Assembly: GCF_020531965.1 (NCBI RefSeq)
Contig: NZ_JAJAWH010000019.1
Location: 1 to 64,000 of the forward strand
Direction of reading: 5' to 3'
Origin: Pseudorhizobium xiangyangii
GTDB taxonomy: Bacteria; Pseudomonadota; Alphaproteobacteria; Rhizobiales; Rhizobiaceae
DNA length: 64,000 bases
In this document: positions 27,015 through 36,259 of the stretch, piece by piece
Position numbering within the stretch: the stretch's first letter is position 1
Layout of the letters: every line of letters starts with the position of its first letter
Position numbers and translations under genes: made by a program
The notes under the pieces: generated by a model
The model's database searches: none
What the model was told of the DNA's origin: nothing
What the model saw: the letters and a program-made list of their open reading frames with translations, nothing else

Positions 27015-27914
27015 ATGGAGATCATCTTGCATAAAAAGGCGTATCTTTGTCTCGTGATTGCAACGCTTTCATGGGGAGGCAACGCGGTCGCGGGGAAACT
27101 GGCCGTCGGGCATATCAGTCCGATGATGCTGACTTTCTCGCGCTGGGCGATCGCGGTTGCGATCATTTTCGCGATCTCGGCCCCGCAACTGAAGAAGGAC
27201 TGGCCAGTCGTGCGCAAGCGCCTGCCGATCCTGATATTCTACGGCATTGTCGGCTACACCACATTCAATGCCGTGCTCTATACGGCGTTGAACTACACGA
27301 CGGCAATCAATGTCGCCATCGAGCAGGCGGGCATCCCGATGCTCATCTTCATTATCAATTTCATCCTCTTCCGGACACGCGTCTCGATCGCCCAGATCAT
27401 CGGGTTCTCGCTTACGCTTGTCGGCGTGGCGCTGACCGCGGCCCATGGCGACCTCGCCTCGCTGCTCGACCTGACGGTGAATTTCGGCGACGCCCTGATG
27501 CTGATCGCGGTAGTTGCCTACGCCGTCTATACGGTATCCCTGCGATGGAAGCCGGCCATCGACTGGCGAACGCTGATGGCGGTCCCCGCATTTTTCGCAC
27601 TTCTGACGACGGTCCCGCTGGTGCTTTGGGAACAGGCTAGCGACCAGATCATCTGGCCCGATGCCCAGGGCTGGGCAATCGTCCTCTACACTGCGGTTTT
27701 CGCATCGCTCCTCGCCCAGGTTCTCTATATCAAGGGTGTCGAGGGCATCGGGCCGAACAGGGCAAGCCTGTTCATCAACCTGATCCCCGTGTTCGGCACG
27801 CTGCTGTCCGTCGCCATCATCGGGGAGGACCTGCAACTGTTCCACGTCGCCGCACTTGTGCTGGCACTCGGTGGCATCGCCATTGCGGAAAAGGGAAAAT
27901 CCGCCTCTCCCTGA
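27015..27914 (+). CDS. DMT-superfamily (EamA) membrane transporter
   Basis: A 299-residue inner-membrane protein with ten predicted helices in two EamA repeats. The first opens with LCLVIATLSWGGNAVAGKLA, the second contains NFGDALMLIAVVAYAVYTVS and ends with FINLIPVFGTLLSVAIIGE. Such proteins mostly export metabolites or amino acids; the substrate cannot be told. The ATG at 27015 is poorly supplied with a ribosome site, and a TTG four codons on (GGAG upstream) is an alternative. It diverges from purA. Confidence 0.85.
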   Translation: MEIILHKKAYLCLVIATLSWGGNAVAGKLAVGHISPMMLTFSRWAIAVAIIFAISAPQLKKDWPVVRKRLPILIFYGIVGYTTFNAVLYTALNYTTAINVAIEQAGIPMLIFIINFILFRTRVSIAQIIGFSLTLVGVALTAAHGDLASLLDLTVNFGDALMLIAVVAYAVYTVSLRWKPAIDWRTLMAVPAFFALLTTVPLVLWEQASDQIIWPDAQGWAIVLYTAVFASLLAQVLYIKGVEGIGPNRASLFINLIPVFGTLLSVAIIGEDLQLFHVAALVLALGGIAIAEKGKSASP

Positions 27915-28009
27915 TGAGGCGGGCGGGCAGTATTCGCCGCGACGTTCTTCCCTAAACTTTTCATTAATTTTTACGCGTCATTAATCTCTCGAAATCACGA
28001 GGTTAGGCG

Positions 28010-28582
28010 ATGCGTATTGCGTTCTCCATCGCGCTCCTGCTGCTACTTTCCGCCTGCGCGTCGGCCCCAAGCCGGATCAACAACGCCTGTGCGGTCTTCG
28101 AGCAGCGCGACGGGCTTTTCAACAACTGGTCGCGCGAGGCGAAGAAGACGGAACGGCAATACGGCGTTCCCGTCCCGGTGCTGATGGCGACGATCTATAC
28201 CGAATCCGGGTTCAGGGCCAACGCCCGCCCTCCCCGTACGAAGCTGCTCGGTTTCATTCCGTGGAAACGGCAATCAACCGCCTATGGCTATGCGCAGGCG
28301 CTCGACGGTACATGGCTTGAATACCAGCGGGCCACCGGCCGCTGGTCGGCCCGCCGCAGCGATTTCGGAGACGCGATCCAGTTCGTCGGCTGGTATCACA
28401 ACCGCAGCCACCAGAAGAACGGCATCCCGCTCCAGGACACCCACAATCTCTACCTTGCCTACTATTCCGGCCATGCGGGCTACTCCCGCGGCAATTTCAC
28501 GGCGACGGCCAAGAAGGCGGCGCAGCGTTCGGCCGGCATCGCGCAGAAGTATGAAGCGCAGCTGAGGAATTGCGGCTATTGA
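28010..28582 (+). CDS. Lipoprotein with a transglycosylase (SLT-like) domain
   Basis: A 190-residue outer-membrane or periplasmic lipoprotein. Its signal peptide ends in the lipobox LSAC (Cys16). The mature part contains the lysozyme-like core: PVLMATIYTESGFRANARPP, with the catalytic Glu in the YTESG motif, then STAYGYAQALDGTWLEYQRA and a late YYSGHAGYSRG. Family members cleave the glycan strands of peptidoglycan. It stands alone, transcribed towards the convergent binding-protein gene. Confidence 0.8.
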   Translation: MRIAFSIALLLLLSACASAPSRINNACAVFEQRDGLFNNWSREAKKTERQYGVPVPVLMATIYTESGFRANARPPRTKLLGFIPWKRQSTAYGYAQALDGTWLEYQRATGRWSARRSDFGDAIQFVGWYHNRSHQKNGIPLQDTHNLYLAYYSGHAGYSRGNFTATAKKAAQRSAGIAQKYEAQLRNCGY

Positions 28583-28633
28583 TGGAGACACCGCCGGGCA
28601 TGACCCGGCGACGTTCCTCAGTCCTCAAGACGA

Positions 28634-29395
28634 TCAATAGATGTCGAAGGGGAAGTACTTGGCGACGATCTTGCCGTAAGTGCCGTCCGCAACGATGACG
28701 TCGATGGCCTTGTTAAACTTTTCCCGCAACGCATCCTCGCCCTTGCGGATGCCGATCCCCGCCTCGGTCTCGGTTCCAGGCACATCGCCGATCAGCTTGC
28801 AGCAGTCCTTCCCTCCGCCGTTCAGCCAGTCGACCAGCACGAACTTGTCGGAGATGAGCGCGTCGATGCGGCCGTTCTGCAGGTCGGCTGCGGCTTCGTC
28901 CTGCGTAGGATAAAGCTTCACCTCCACGCCGGCCTTTTCATATACGTCAGTCGCATAGTTCGCCTGTGTCGTTGAGGCCTGCGCGCCAACGACCTTGTCC
29001 TTCATGTCTTCGGCGGAGACGCCGGCGAGATCCGTTTCATTGGGGGCAACGACGGCCAAAGGCGTCGTATAGTACTTGTTGGTGAAATCGATCTGCTGCT
29101 TGCGTTCCTCGGTGATGCTCATCGAGGCAACGATCGCATCGTACTTGTTGGCCATCAGTCCCGGAATCATGCCGTCCCAGTCCTGTGCCACGATCGAGCA
29201 CTTGGCATTCATGGCTTCGCAAAGCGCCTTGGCCATATCGACGTCGAGCCCCTTCAGGGAGCCGTCCGTGTCGGTGTAGCTGAAGGGCGGATAGGCACCT
29301 TCGGTCGCAATGCGGATTTCCCCATCCTGCGCGATGGCAAGCGAAGCGGATGCGACGACTGTCGCAAGAACTATCGATGCTAGCAGTGTTTTCAT
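28634..29395 (-). CDS. Amino acid ABC transporter substrate-binding protein (family 3)
   Basis: A 253-residue periplasmic binding protein with a signal peptide (MKTLLASIVLATVVASASLA, cleaved near residue 22). It opens IRIATEGAYPPFSYTDTDGS and carries the family-3 signature GLDVDMAKALCEAMNAKC, as in lysine/arginine/ornithine or other polar amino acid receptors. No permease or ATPase gene is adjacent, so it is an orphan receptor that must use a transporter encoded elsewhere. It lies 93 bp downstream of the ALDH gene on the same strand. Confidence 0.88.
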   Translation of the reverse strand: MKTLLASIVLATVVASASLAIAQDGEIRIATEGAYPPFSYTDTDGSLKGLDVDMAKALCEAMNAKCSIVAQDWDGMIPGLMANKYDAIVASMSITEERKQQIDFTNKYYTTPLAVVAPNETDLAGVSAEDMKDKVVGAQASTTQANYATDVYEKAGVEVKLYPTQDEAAADLQNGRIDALISDKFVLVDWLNGGGKDCCKLIGDVPGTETEAGIGIRKGEDALREKFNKAIDVIVADGTYGKIVAKYFPFDIY

Positions 29396-29488
29396 TAATC
29401 CCTCCCTGTGCGAGCCGGCTGGCCCGACCTCAGCTTAGAGGAATGAATGCCCTGCTGAGAAGGGGCTGTGGCGAATTGCCCGCAAATC

Positions 29489-30916
29489 TCAGTCGCCGTA
29501 GCCGACGATGCCTTTGATCTCGAGGAAATCGTGGATACCCCAGTCGGCATATTCGCGCCCGTTGCCGGACTGCTTGTAGCCGCCGAAGGGCGCCTTCGTG
29601 TCCCAGTCGGGATAGTTGATATAGACCGAGCCCGCCCGCAGACGCGCCGCCACCTTGCGGCCATGAGCCAGATCGCCGGACTGCACATAGGCGGCGAGCC
29701 CATAGACGGTATCGTTGGCAATGGAGATTGCCTGTTCTTCGTCCTTATATGGAAGGATCGAGAGAACCGGTCCGAAGATTTCCTCCCGGGCGATCATCAT
29801 GTCGTTGGAGACGTTTCCGAACACGGTAGGCCGGACATAATAGCCACGATTGAGCCCGTCCGGCCGACCAGGTCCGCCTGTCACCAGCGTCGCGCCTTCC
29901 TTGATGCCCGTCTCGATCAGCCGCTGGATCTTGTCGAACTGCTGCCGGCTTACAACCGGTCCAAGGTCGGTGCCGTCCGCCTGGGGATCACCAACCTTGA
30001 TCGCTTCGGCTGCGGCCTTCGCAATTACCAGTGCTTCGTCATGCCGGTCAGCGGGCACCAGCATGCGCGTCGGCGCATCGCAGGATTGCCCCGAATTGCC
30101 GAAGCAGGAAACAACACCTTCCGACACGGCATGATCGAGATCCGCATCCGGGAGAATGATGTTGGCCGACTTGCCGCCCAGTTCCTGCGAGACCCGCTTC
30201 ACCGTATCGGCCGCCGTCTTGGCGACGATGACGCCGGCGCGCGTGGAGCCTGTGAAGGACACCATGTCGACATGCGGATGACCGGCCATCACCTGGCCCA
30301 CGTCCGGGCCGGTGCCGTTCAGCAGATTGAAGACACCGGGCGGAGTACCTGCCGCCGCCATGACCTCCGCAAAGATGATGCCGGTGATCGGCGCAATCTC
30401 CGACGGCTTGAGAACCATCGTGCAGCCGGCAGCAATTGCCGGTGCCACCTTGCAGACGATCTGGTTGAGCGGCCAGTTCCACGGGGTGATGAGGGCGCAG
30501 ACACCGATCGGCTCCTTAACCACCATCGTCGTGCCGCGGCGCTCGGAAAACGCGTAAGCTTCCAGCGCCTCGATCGTCGCGATGAGATGCGCCTTGCCGA
30601 CTGCCGCCTGACTGTCGCGGGCAAATGCGATGGGTGCACCCATTTCCCGGCTCACCGCCTGCGCGATTTCCTCGTAGCGGTTTTCGTATTCGGAAAGAAT
30701 GCGGCGCAGCAGCGCCAGCCTGTGCTCTTTCGACCATGCCGAAAAGACGGGAAACGCCGCCTTGGCGGCCGCAACGGCACGGTCGACATCGTCGCTGCAA
30801 CCCAGAGCAATCTGGGTGAAGGCCTCCTCGGTCGATGGATCGATGACATCCAGGCGAACCGGAATGGCCGGTTCGACCCAGGCACCGTCGATGAAGAACT
30901 TGAGGTGATTGTTCAT
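29489..30916 (-). CDS. Aldehyde dehydrogenase family protein
   Basis: A 475-residue NAD(P)-dependent aldehyde dehydrogenase. It shows the cofactor-binding segment ITPWNWPLNQIVCKVAPAIA, the catalytic Glu in VSQELGGKSANI, and the catalytic Cys in NSGQSCDAPTRMLV. The family length is normal. The gene is the third of a minus-strand run (mhqO-like, mhqD-like, ALDH), suggesting it oxidises an aldehyde formed from aromatic or quinone electrophiles (inference). The physiological substrate is not deducible. Confidence 0.9.
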   Translation of the reverse strand: MNNHLKFFIDGAWVEPAIPVRLDVIDPSTEEAFTQIALGCSDDVDRAVAAAKAAFPVFSAWSKEHRLALLRRILSEYENRYEEIAQAVSREMGAPIAFARDSQAAVGKAHLIATIEALEAYAFSERRGTTMVVKEPIGVCALITPWNWPLNQIVCKVAPAIAAGCTMVLKPSEIAPITGIIFAEVMAAAGTPPGVFNLLNGTGPDVGQVMAGHPHVDMVSFTGSTRAGVIVAKTAADTVKRVSQELGGKSANIILPDADLDHAVSEGVVSCFGNSGQSCDAPTRMLVPADRHDEALVIAKAAAEAIKVGDPQADGTDLGPVVSRQQFDKIQRLIETGIKEGATLVTGGPGRPDGLNRGYYVRPTVFGNVSNDMMIAREEIFGPVLSILPYKDEEQAISIANDTVYGLAAYVQSGDLAHGRKVAARLRAGSVYINYPDWDTKAPFGGYKQSGNGREYADWGIHDFLEIKGIVGYGD

Positions 30917-30988
30917 GCAAGGCTCCGGCTGCGGACGACGGGCTTACTATCATGCAAGCCCGTGCACCCCGCAAGCCGCGAGCACCTG

Positions 30989-31603
30989 TCAGTTCCGGTA
31001 CTGCGACAGGAACTGCTTGGCAGCCTCGATCTCGTTGGAACGGATCTCATGGCCACCCGGATGCCATTCGAGGCTCACCTCGTCTCCCGATCGCCTGAAA
31101 TAGTCCGCAAGCGTTTGCGTCAGCTCGACGGAGGCGATCGGATCGCGCTCGCCGGCGGTAATCAATACCCGACCGGCGGCTTTCTCGGTCCTCTCCTTGG
31201 GTTCGAAGGGCATCAGCGGATGCATCAGCACCGCCGTTTCGAACAGGCCGGGCTTGTGGATGAGAATGCTGGCGAGGATGTTTGCACCGTTGGAAAATCC
31301 AAGCCCGATAACCGGGCCTGCTCCGTAATGCTCCTTGTTGGCAATGACGAACTCGCTCATCCGATTGGTCGCCCGCGCCAGATCCTCGCAGTCGTAGATG
31401 CCTTCCGCCTTGCGACGGAAGAAGCGCGCCGCGCCATGCTCGGAAATGTCCCCGCGTGGCGAAATCACCGTCGCATCCGGCAGCAGACAGCTGCCGAAGT
31501 CGAAGAACTGGTTTTCGTCACCACCCGTGCCGTGGAACACAACGATGATCGGCGCTCCGGGTGCACCGGCTTTTGCCCGGTGCACATAACTTTCATGACT
31601 CAT
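30989..31603 (-). CDS. Carboxylesterase-type alpha/beta hydrolase (MhqD-like)
   Basis: A 204-residue phospholipase/carboxylesterase-family hydrolase with a Ser nucleophile at 104 (GLGFSNGANIL), the acid in ITAGERDPIA and the His in HPGGHEI. The oxyanion region is FHGTGGDENQF. In Bacillus the homologue MhqD is co-induced with MhqO during quinone stress. Here the same two genes are adjacent, 27 bp apart, which supports that pairing. Confidence 0.82.
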   Translation of the reverse strand: MSHESYVHRAKAGAPGAPIIVVFHGTGGDENQFFDFGSCLLPDATVISPRGDISEHGAARFFRRKAEGIYDCEDLARATNRMSEFVIANKEHYGAGPVIGLGFSNGANILASILIHKPGLFETAVLMHPLMPFEPKERTEKAAGRVLITAGERDPIASVELTQTLADYFRRSGDEVSLEWHPGGHEIRSNEIEAAKQFLSQYRN

Positions 31604-31630
31604 GATGTGCCTCCTTGCACCGTCAACCCG

Positions 31631-32569
31631 CTAGGCGTCCAACGGTTCGAGATGTTGTTCGAGCGTCGATCTCAGATGCGCGTGCTGCGTGGGCAGTTTC
31701 AGCGCCTCTCCGAGATGGGCGGTATCTTCGTCGCGGTCGAAACCCGGCTCGTTCGTGGCAATCTCGAACAACACGCCGCCTGGCGTGCGAAAGTAGATCG
31801 CCCAGAAATAGTCGCGGTCGATCACGGGCGTAACCTGATAGCCGGTATCCATCAGCGCCTTGCGAACTTCGAGCTGCTTTTCGCGGTTCTCGACAGCAAA
31901 GGCGATATGATGGACCGATCCGGCGCCGAGCCTTGCACCGTTGATGTTCGGCATCGTCTCGATGTCGATGACATCGGCGCCATTGCCGCCGGGTATGCCG
32001 AGCCGCAGCACTCCGTCCTTGGCATCGATCTGCTGGTAGCCCATGAACTTCAGCAGTTCGGCCGTGCCGCCTTCATCCCGAAGCCGAAGGGACGCCGAAC
32101 GGAAGCCACGGATCGCGTGGTCTTCGCCCACGCCGTTGCCGGTCCAGGGAGCACGCGCATCATCCCTCATTTCGACAAGGGCAAAGCCATCGCCATCCGG
32201 TCCGGCAAAGTGCAACCGGTTTTCCCCGAAAGCAGCGTCGGTCTTGAGCCCTTCGACGCCGGCCTGCGTCAGTCGTTCGCTCCAGTAGCCGAACGAGCCT
32301 TCGGGAACGGAGAACAGCGTCGTGCCGACCTCACCCGTGCCGGGACGGCCCTGCGCGATATGCGGAAACGGGAAGTAGGTCATGACCGAACCCGGCGTAC
32401 CGACTTCGTCACCGTAATAGAGGTGGTAGACGTCGGGCGCATCGAAATTGACGGTCTTCTTCACCCGGCGAAGGCCGAGCGTATCGGTGAAGAACTTGTT
32501 GTTGGTACGGGCGCTGGCCGCCATCGACGTGACGTGATGCAGCCCCTTGATCTGGTCGAGCATATTCAT
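31631..32569 (-). CDS. Ring-cleaving dioxygenase of the VOC superfamily (MhqO-like)
   Basis: A 312-residue protein made of two vicinal-oxygen-chelate modules. It begins IKGLHHVTSMAASARTNNKF and contains DAPDVYHLYYGDEVGTPGSV, with metal-ligand His and Glu residues spread over the modules (GLHHVTS, SVHHIAFAVE, GVLFEIATNEPGFD). Family members cleave hydroquinones or are linked to quinone detoxification. It is the first gene of the run with the esterase and ALDH. A palindrome that could be a MarR-type operator lies about 85 bp upstream. Confidence 0.85.
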   Translation of the reverse strand: MNMLDQIKGLHHVTSMAASARTNNKFFTDTLGLRRVKKTVNFDAPDVYHLYYGDEVGTPGSVMTYFPFPHIAQGRPGTGEVGTTLFSVPEGSFGYWSERLTQAGVEGLKTDAAFGENRLHFAGPDGDGFALVEMRDDARAPWTGNGVGEDHAIRGFRSASLRLRDEGGTAELLKFMGYQQIDAKDGVLRLGIPGGNGADVIDIETMPNINGARLGAGSVHHIAFAVENREKQLEVRKALMDTGYQVTPVIDRDYFWAIYFRTPGGVLFEIATNEPGFDRDEDTAHLGEALKLPTQHAHLRSTLEQHLEPLDA

Positions 32570-32644
32570 ACCCTTTCTGGCTCCATGAGCCTGTTCTTGG
32601 GCCTATACTTGGCGATCAGGAGGGCGGCTGCATAGTGAAGCGCA

Positions 32645-32663
32645 TACGAACGCATCGTTCATA
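32645..32663. promoter_or_regulatory. Candidate MarR-type operator upstream of the mhqO-like gene
   Basis: GAACG-CAT-CGTTC is a perfect palindrome. The outer bases extend it as TAcGAACG-CAT-CGTTCaTA, with one mismatched pair. Quinone-responsive mhq genes are controlled by MarR-family repressors in other bacteria; no such regulator is encoded nearby. Confidence 0.35.
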
Positions 32664-32696
32664 ATTTCAGTTACAGCACCGAGGTTGAGGATCGCG

Positions 32697-33386
32697 CTAG
32701 GCCTGTTCCGGCAGTTGCCAGTTGATGGCGGACTTGCCTCGCGAAACAAGGAATTCGTTCGCCTTGGAGAAGTGGCCGCAGCCGAGGAAGCCGGTATGAG
32801 CCGAGAGCGGCGAAGGATGGGGGGCACGCAGCACCAGATGGCGGGAACCGTCGACGAAGGCCGCCTTTTTCTGTGCGTATGAGCCCCAGAGCATGAAGAC
32901 GACTCCGTCGCATTGTTCGTTGACCGCGCGGATGACGGCATCGGTAAAGCGTTCCCAGCCCTTGCCCTGATGCGATGCCGCGCGCGCTTCCTCCACCGTG
33001 AGCACGCTGTTCAACAGCAGCACGCCCTGTTTCGCCCAATGTTCGAGGAAACCGTGAGCCGCCGGTGGAATGCCGAGATCGGTCTTCAATTCCTTGTAGA
33101 TGTTGACGAGCGACGGCGGGATGCGGACACCCGGCTGCACTGAAAAGCACAGGCCGTGTGCCTGGCCCTGACCGTGATAGGGATCCTGGCCGAGGATGAC
33201 GACCTTGACCTTGTCGATCGGCGTCAGGTCGAGCGCCCGGAAATACTCGCCCCCCTTCGGGAATATCCGCTTGCCGGCTTCCTTTTCCGCGACCAGGAAG
33301 CGGCGCAGTTCGCTCATATACGGATTGCCGAACTCGGGCGCCAAGGTCCGCTTCCAGCTTTCCTCGACCTTGATTTCCTCGACCAT
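32697..33386 (-). CDS. ung: Uracil-DNA glycosylase
   Basis: A 229-residue family-1 UDG that removes uracil from DNA. The water-activating Asp68 is in GQDPYHG, the catalytic His is in [17 protein letters not shown], and the uracil-binding region is [20 protein letters not shown]. Length and motif order are standard. It shares a strand with the VOC gene upstream, with 11 bp between them, so the two are probably co-transcribed. Confidence 0.97.
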   Translation of the reverse strand: MVEEIKVEESWKRTLAPEFGNPYMSELRRFLVAEKEAGKRIFPKGGEYFRALDLTPIDKVKVVILGQDPYHGQGQAHGLCFSVQPGVRIPPSLVNIYKELKTDLGIPPAAHGFLEHWAKQGVLLLNSVLTVEEARAASHQGKGWERFTDAVIRAVNEQCDGVVFMLWGSYAQKKAAFVDGSRHLVLRAPHPSPLSAHTGFLGCGHFSKANEFLVSRGKSAINWQLPEQA

Positions 33387-33397
33387 GGTGCGGCCTC

Positions 33398-33793
33398 CTA
33401 TTTGAACCGGCCGCCGCGCTGCAGGACCTCGATCTTGTAACCATCCGGATCGGTTGCGAAGAAGAAGCGCGCGAAGGGCTTCCCGTCGCGCGGCATCTCG
33501 ACCAGTTTTCCGACCGTCAGTCCGAGATCGGTGAAGCGCCGGTATTCTGCCTCGACATCGTCGACCGAAACCGCGAGATGGCCATAGCCGTCGCCAATAT
33601 TGTAGGGCTCTTCGCGGCCGGCATTGACCGTGAGTTCCAGCTCGAAATCCGTCTCCGGGTTGGAAAGATAGATCAGGGTGAAACCATCGAAGGGAACGCG
33701 CTCTGCGACAGTGAGCCCGAAGGCCTTCTGGTAGAAATCGACCGATCGTTGCTCTTCGAGCACCCGGATCATCGAATGGATCATCTTCGCCAC
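33398..33793 (-). CDS. Glyoxalase-I-like VOC protein
   Basis: A 131-residue single VOC module resembling lactoylglutathione lyase (GloA): [57 protein letters not shown] and [16 protein letters not shown]. The His, Glu, His and Glu positions of the metal site are all present. The GTG at 33793 is preferred because GGAG lies seven bases before it. Detoxification of methylglyoxal is likely but other VOC activities are possible. Confidence 0.8.
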   Translation of the reverse strand: MAKMIHSMIRVLEEQRSVDFYQKAFGLTVAERVPFDGFTLIYLSNPETDFELELTVNAGREEPYNIGDGYGHLAVSVDDVEAEYRRFTDLGLTVGKLVEMPRDGKPFARFFFATDPDGYKIEVLQRGGRFK

Positions 33794-33997
33794 GTCAAAA
33801 CTCCCTGCACGCATTCGTCATGGCTTTATGGGAAATCCTGTCCCCGTTGCCAATGTCGCTGCGGCAGAATTCACATCAGGCTGCGTCTTCGCGTGCAATT
33901 GAAATCCGGACCGGACATGTTCATATGGCGCCGGTGCCCGTCACGTTTGGCGCAACCTCGCCAACCGGCAAAGCCGGCCGCTTCGGAAAGGCTCTTC

Positions 33998-34363
33998 ATG
34001 CGTATCGTCTATCTGAGCCTTGGCTGGCTGCTCGTCGCGATCGGCGTCATCGGCGTCTTCTTGCCGGTCCTGCCCACCACGCCGTTCCTGATCATGGCGG
34101 TCGCCTGCTTCGCCCGCTCCTCGCCACAGCTCGAGGCATGGCTGCTGGAGCATCCGAAATTCGGTGGGCCATTGCGGGACTGGCGGGAACGGGGCGCCAT
34201 ACCGCGCAAGGCGAAGATTGCTGCGGTTACGATGATGTCGCTGAGCTACGCGATCTTCTGGTTCGCCACCTCGCCGCCGGCGCTGCGCGCCGCGGTCGTC
34301 GCCGGTTTCATGATCCTGCCGGCCATCTATGTCGTCACGCGGCCGGAACCGCCCGCTGCATAA
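33998..34363 (+). CDS. DUF454 (YbaN-family) membrane protein
   Basis: A 121-residue inner-membrane protein with three helices. The N-terminus YLSLGWLLVAIGVIGVFLPV and the motif LPTTPFLIMAVACFARSSP are the YbaN/DUF454 signature. In several rhizobia such genes sit next to iron or haem genes, as here beside hmuV. The function is unknown. The ATG at 33998 is where family similarity begins. Confidence 0.85.
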   Translation: MRIVYLSLGWLLVAIGVIGVFLPVLPTTPFLIMAVACFARSSPQLEAWLLEHPKFGGPLRDWRERGAIPRKAKIAAVTMMSLSYAIFWFATSPPALRAAVVAGFMILPAIYVVTRPEPPAA

Positions 34364-34385
34364 AGCAGGCGACAAGGAAGCGCCC

Positions 34386-35177
34386 TTAAGCTCCCGGCCG
34401 GTGCCGGGCCTGCGGCAGCACGAACGGGATGTGTTCAGCAGGCAGCCGCCCGACTGCCCCGGCAATGCCGTAGACGTTGCCGATCGTATCGTCGTTGACG
34501 GTCTCGCCGCAGGCACCTTGCGAGACGACCGAGCCGTGATCGAGCACCAGAAGATGGTCCGCGAACTCCGCCGCGAGGTTCAGGTCATGCAGGATTGCCA
34601 GCACGATGCCGCCTGCAGCGGCAAAATCACGCGCGACTTCCAGGACCGAAATCTGATGCCCGAGGTCGAGGCTTGCCGTCGGCTCGTCGAGGAACAGCGC
34701 CCGTGGGACGCCATCCACCACGGGATCAGGAACCTGCGCAAGAGCGCGGGCAAACTGCACCCTCTGCTGCTCCCCGCCGGAGAGCGATGGATATGGCCGT
34801 GCCTCGAAGCCGCGCAGTCCGACGCGGGCAAGCGCCTGACGCGCCTGCTCCAGTGGATTGCGTGCACCCTGCGCCACCGCCCCCATGCGAACGATTTCCA
34901 ATGCCGTGAACGGAAAGGAAAGCTGAACCGACTGCGGCAGAACCGCCCTCAGCCGCGCAAGTTGCACCGGCTGGTAACGCACAATGGGCGACCCGTGATA
35001 GGCGATCTGTCCTGCGTCCGGCTTCAGTTCACCGGACAGGACCTTCATCAGGGTCGATTTCCCCGCCCCATTCGGCCCGATGATCACGGAAAAATGGCCG
35101 CCGCGCAGCTCCACGCCGACGTTGTCGACGAGCTTTCGGCCGCTCCGGCTGACGGTGACACCTTCGGCAGTGATCAT
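34386..35177 (-). CDS. hmuV: Haemin ABC transporter ATPase HmuV
   Basis: A 263-residue ABC ATPase: Walker A (IGPNGAGKSTLMKVLSGEL), Q-loop (LPQSVQLSFPFTALEIV), signature (LSGGEQQRVQFARALAQ), Walker B (ALFLDEPTASLD) and H-loop (ILHDLNLAAEFAD). The LxFPFT variant of the Q-loop and the insert before the signature (NPLEQARQALARVG) are typical of HmuV. It overlaps hmuU by four bases. Confidence 0.94.
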   Translation of the reverse strand: MITAEGVTVSRSGRKLVDNVGVELRGGHFSVIIGPNGAGKSTLMKVLSGELKPDAGQIAYHGSPIVRYQPVQLARLRAVLPQSVQLSFPFTALEIVRMGAVAQGARNPLEQARQALARVGLRGFEARPYPSLSGGEQQRVQFARALAQVPDPVVDGVPRALFLDEPTASLDLGHQISVLEVARDFAAAGGIVLAILHDLNLAAEFADHLLVLDHGSVVSQGACGETVNDDTIGNVYGIAGAVGRLPAEHIPFVLPQARHRPGA

Positions 35178-36259
35178 GGCATCTCTCCCATACGGATCCC
35201 GCCCTTGCCCAGCAGCAGGAACAGGAATACCGGCGCCCCGAAGAGGGCGGTAATGACACCGATCGGCAGCTCCGCCGGGGTTGCCACGGTGCGCGCGACA
35301 CTGTCGGCAATGAGCAGGAGCGCACCACCGCCGAGAGCCGAAGCCGGCAGCAGGAAGCGGTGCGACGGACCGGTGACCAGGCGCAGGAGATGCGGCACGA
35401 CGATCCCGACGAAACCGATGGAACCAGCCACCGCCACCGTCGAGCCGCAGGCCGCAGCCACGGCAATGATCACGATCCGCTTCAGCCGCTGCACCGGAAC
35501 GCCCATGTGGAATGCCGCCGCATCACCGAGCACGAGCGCGTCGAGGCCGCGGGCAACGAAGGGGATTGCGCCCAGCACGAAGACGATGAACGGCAGGATG
35601 GAAAGCACCCGCCCGAAGGTTGCGCCGCCGAGCGATCCCAGGCTCCAGAAGGTGATGTCGCGAAGCTGCCGGTCGTCGGCAATGAAGATCATCAAGCCCA
35701 TGACCGCAGCAGCCAGCGCTCCAATGGCGATCCCCGAGAGAATAAGCGCAGTGGTGGAGGTACGGCCGTCCTTGGTGGCGATGAGATAGAGAAGCCAGGT
35801 GTTGATCAGGCCACCGAAAAAGGCCATCAACGGCAGGAACTGGTTTCCCAACACCATGGCGAGGGGCGCAAGCACCGTACCCCCGAGCACGATGGCCAGA
35901 ACGGCGGCCAGCGCCGCACCCGACGTCACGCCGACGATGCCGGGATCGGCGAGAGGGTTGCGGAACAGGCCCTGCATCATGGCACCCGAGACTGCCAGTC
36001 CCGCCCCCACAAGCAAGCCCAATGCAGTCCGCGGCAGGCGAACGGCCTCCAGAACCACGACATCCTGGCTCGAGAGGCTGTCGGACCCCGTCAGATAGGC
36101 CAGAAGGTCACGCAGCCCGACGCCGGTCGGCCCGCTAGAGAGCGAAATCAGAGACGCGACCACGACCAGCACGACGAGCGCGCCGAGGGTAACGAAGCCC
36201 TGGATGGTTCGATCACCGTCGGCTCCGGTCGCCTTCATCGGCAACGCCAGCGCCTTCAT
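35174..36259 (-). CDS. hmuU: Haemin ABC transporter permease HmuU
   Basis: A 361-residue FecCD-family permease with about ten helices. Recognisable segments are GLLVGAGLAVSGAMMQGLFR, NPLADPGIVGVTSGAALAAV and GSIGFVGIVVPHLLRLVTGP, the last being the loop that contacts the ATPase. Together with HmuTV it moves haem across the inner membrane. The start overlaps the hmuT stop (TAATG). Confidence 0.93.
   Translation of the reverse strand: MKALALPMKATGADGDRTIQGFVTLGALVVLVVVASLISLSSGPTGVGLRDLLAYLTGSDSLSSQDVVVLEAVRLPRTALGLLVGAGLAVSGAMMQGLFRNPLADPGIVGVTSGAALAAVLAIVLGGTVLAPLAMVLGNQFLPLMAFFGGLINTWLLYLIATKDGRTSTTALILSGIAIGALAAAVMGLMIFIADDRQLRDITFWSLGSLGGATFGRVLSILPFIVFVLGAIPFVARGLDALVLGDAAAFHMGVPVQRLKRIVIIAVAAACGSTVAVAGSIGFVGIVVPHLLRLVTGPSHRFLLPASALGGGALLLIADSVARTVATPAELPIGVITALFGAPVFLFLLLGKGGIRMGEMP

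Noticed and set aside
29468-32635. A 1055-codon open frame on the plus strand
   Set aside because: It lies opposite three clear genes (ALDH, esterase, ring-cleaving dioxygenase). Its Arg/His/Asp-rich product has no family features; it is a by-product of high GC.
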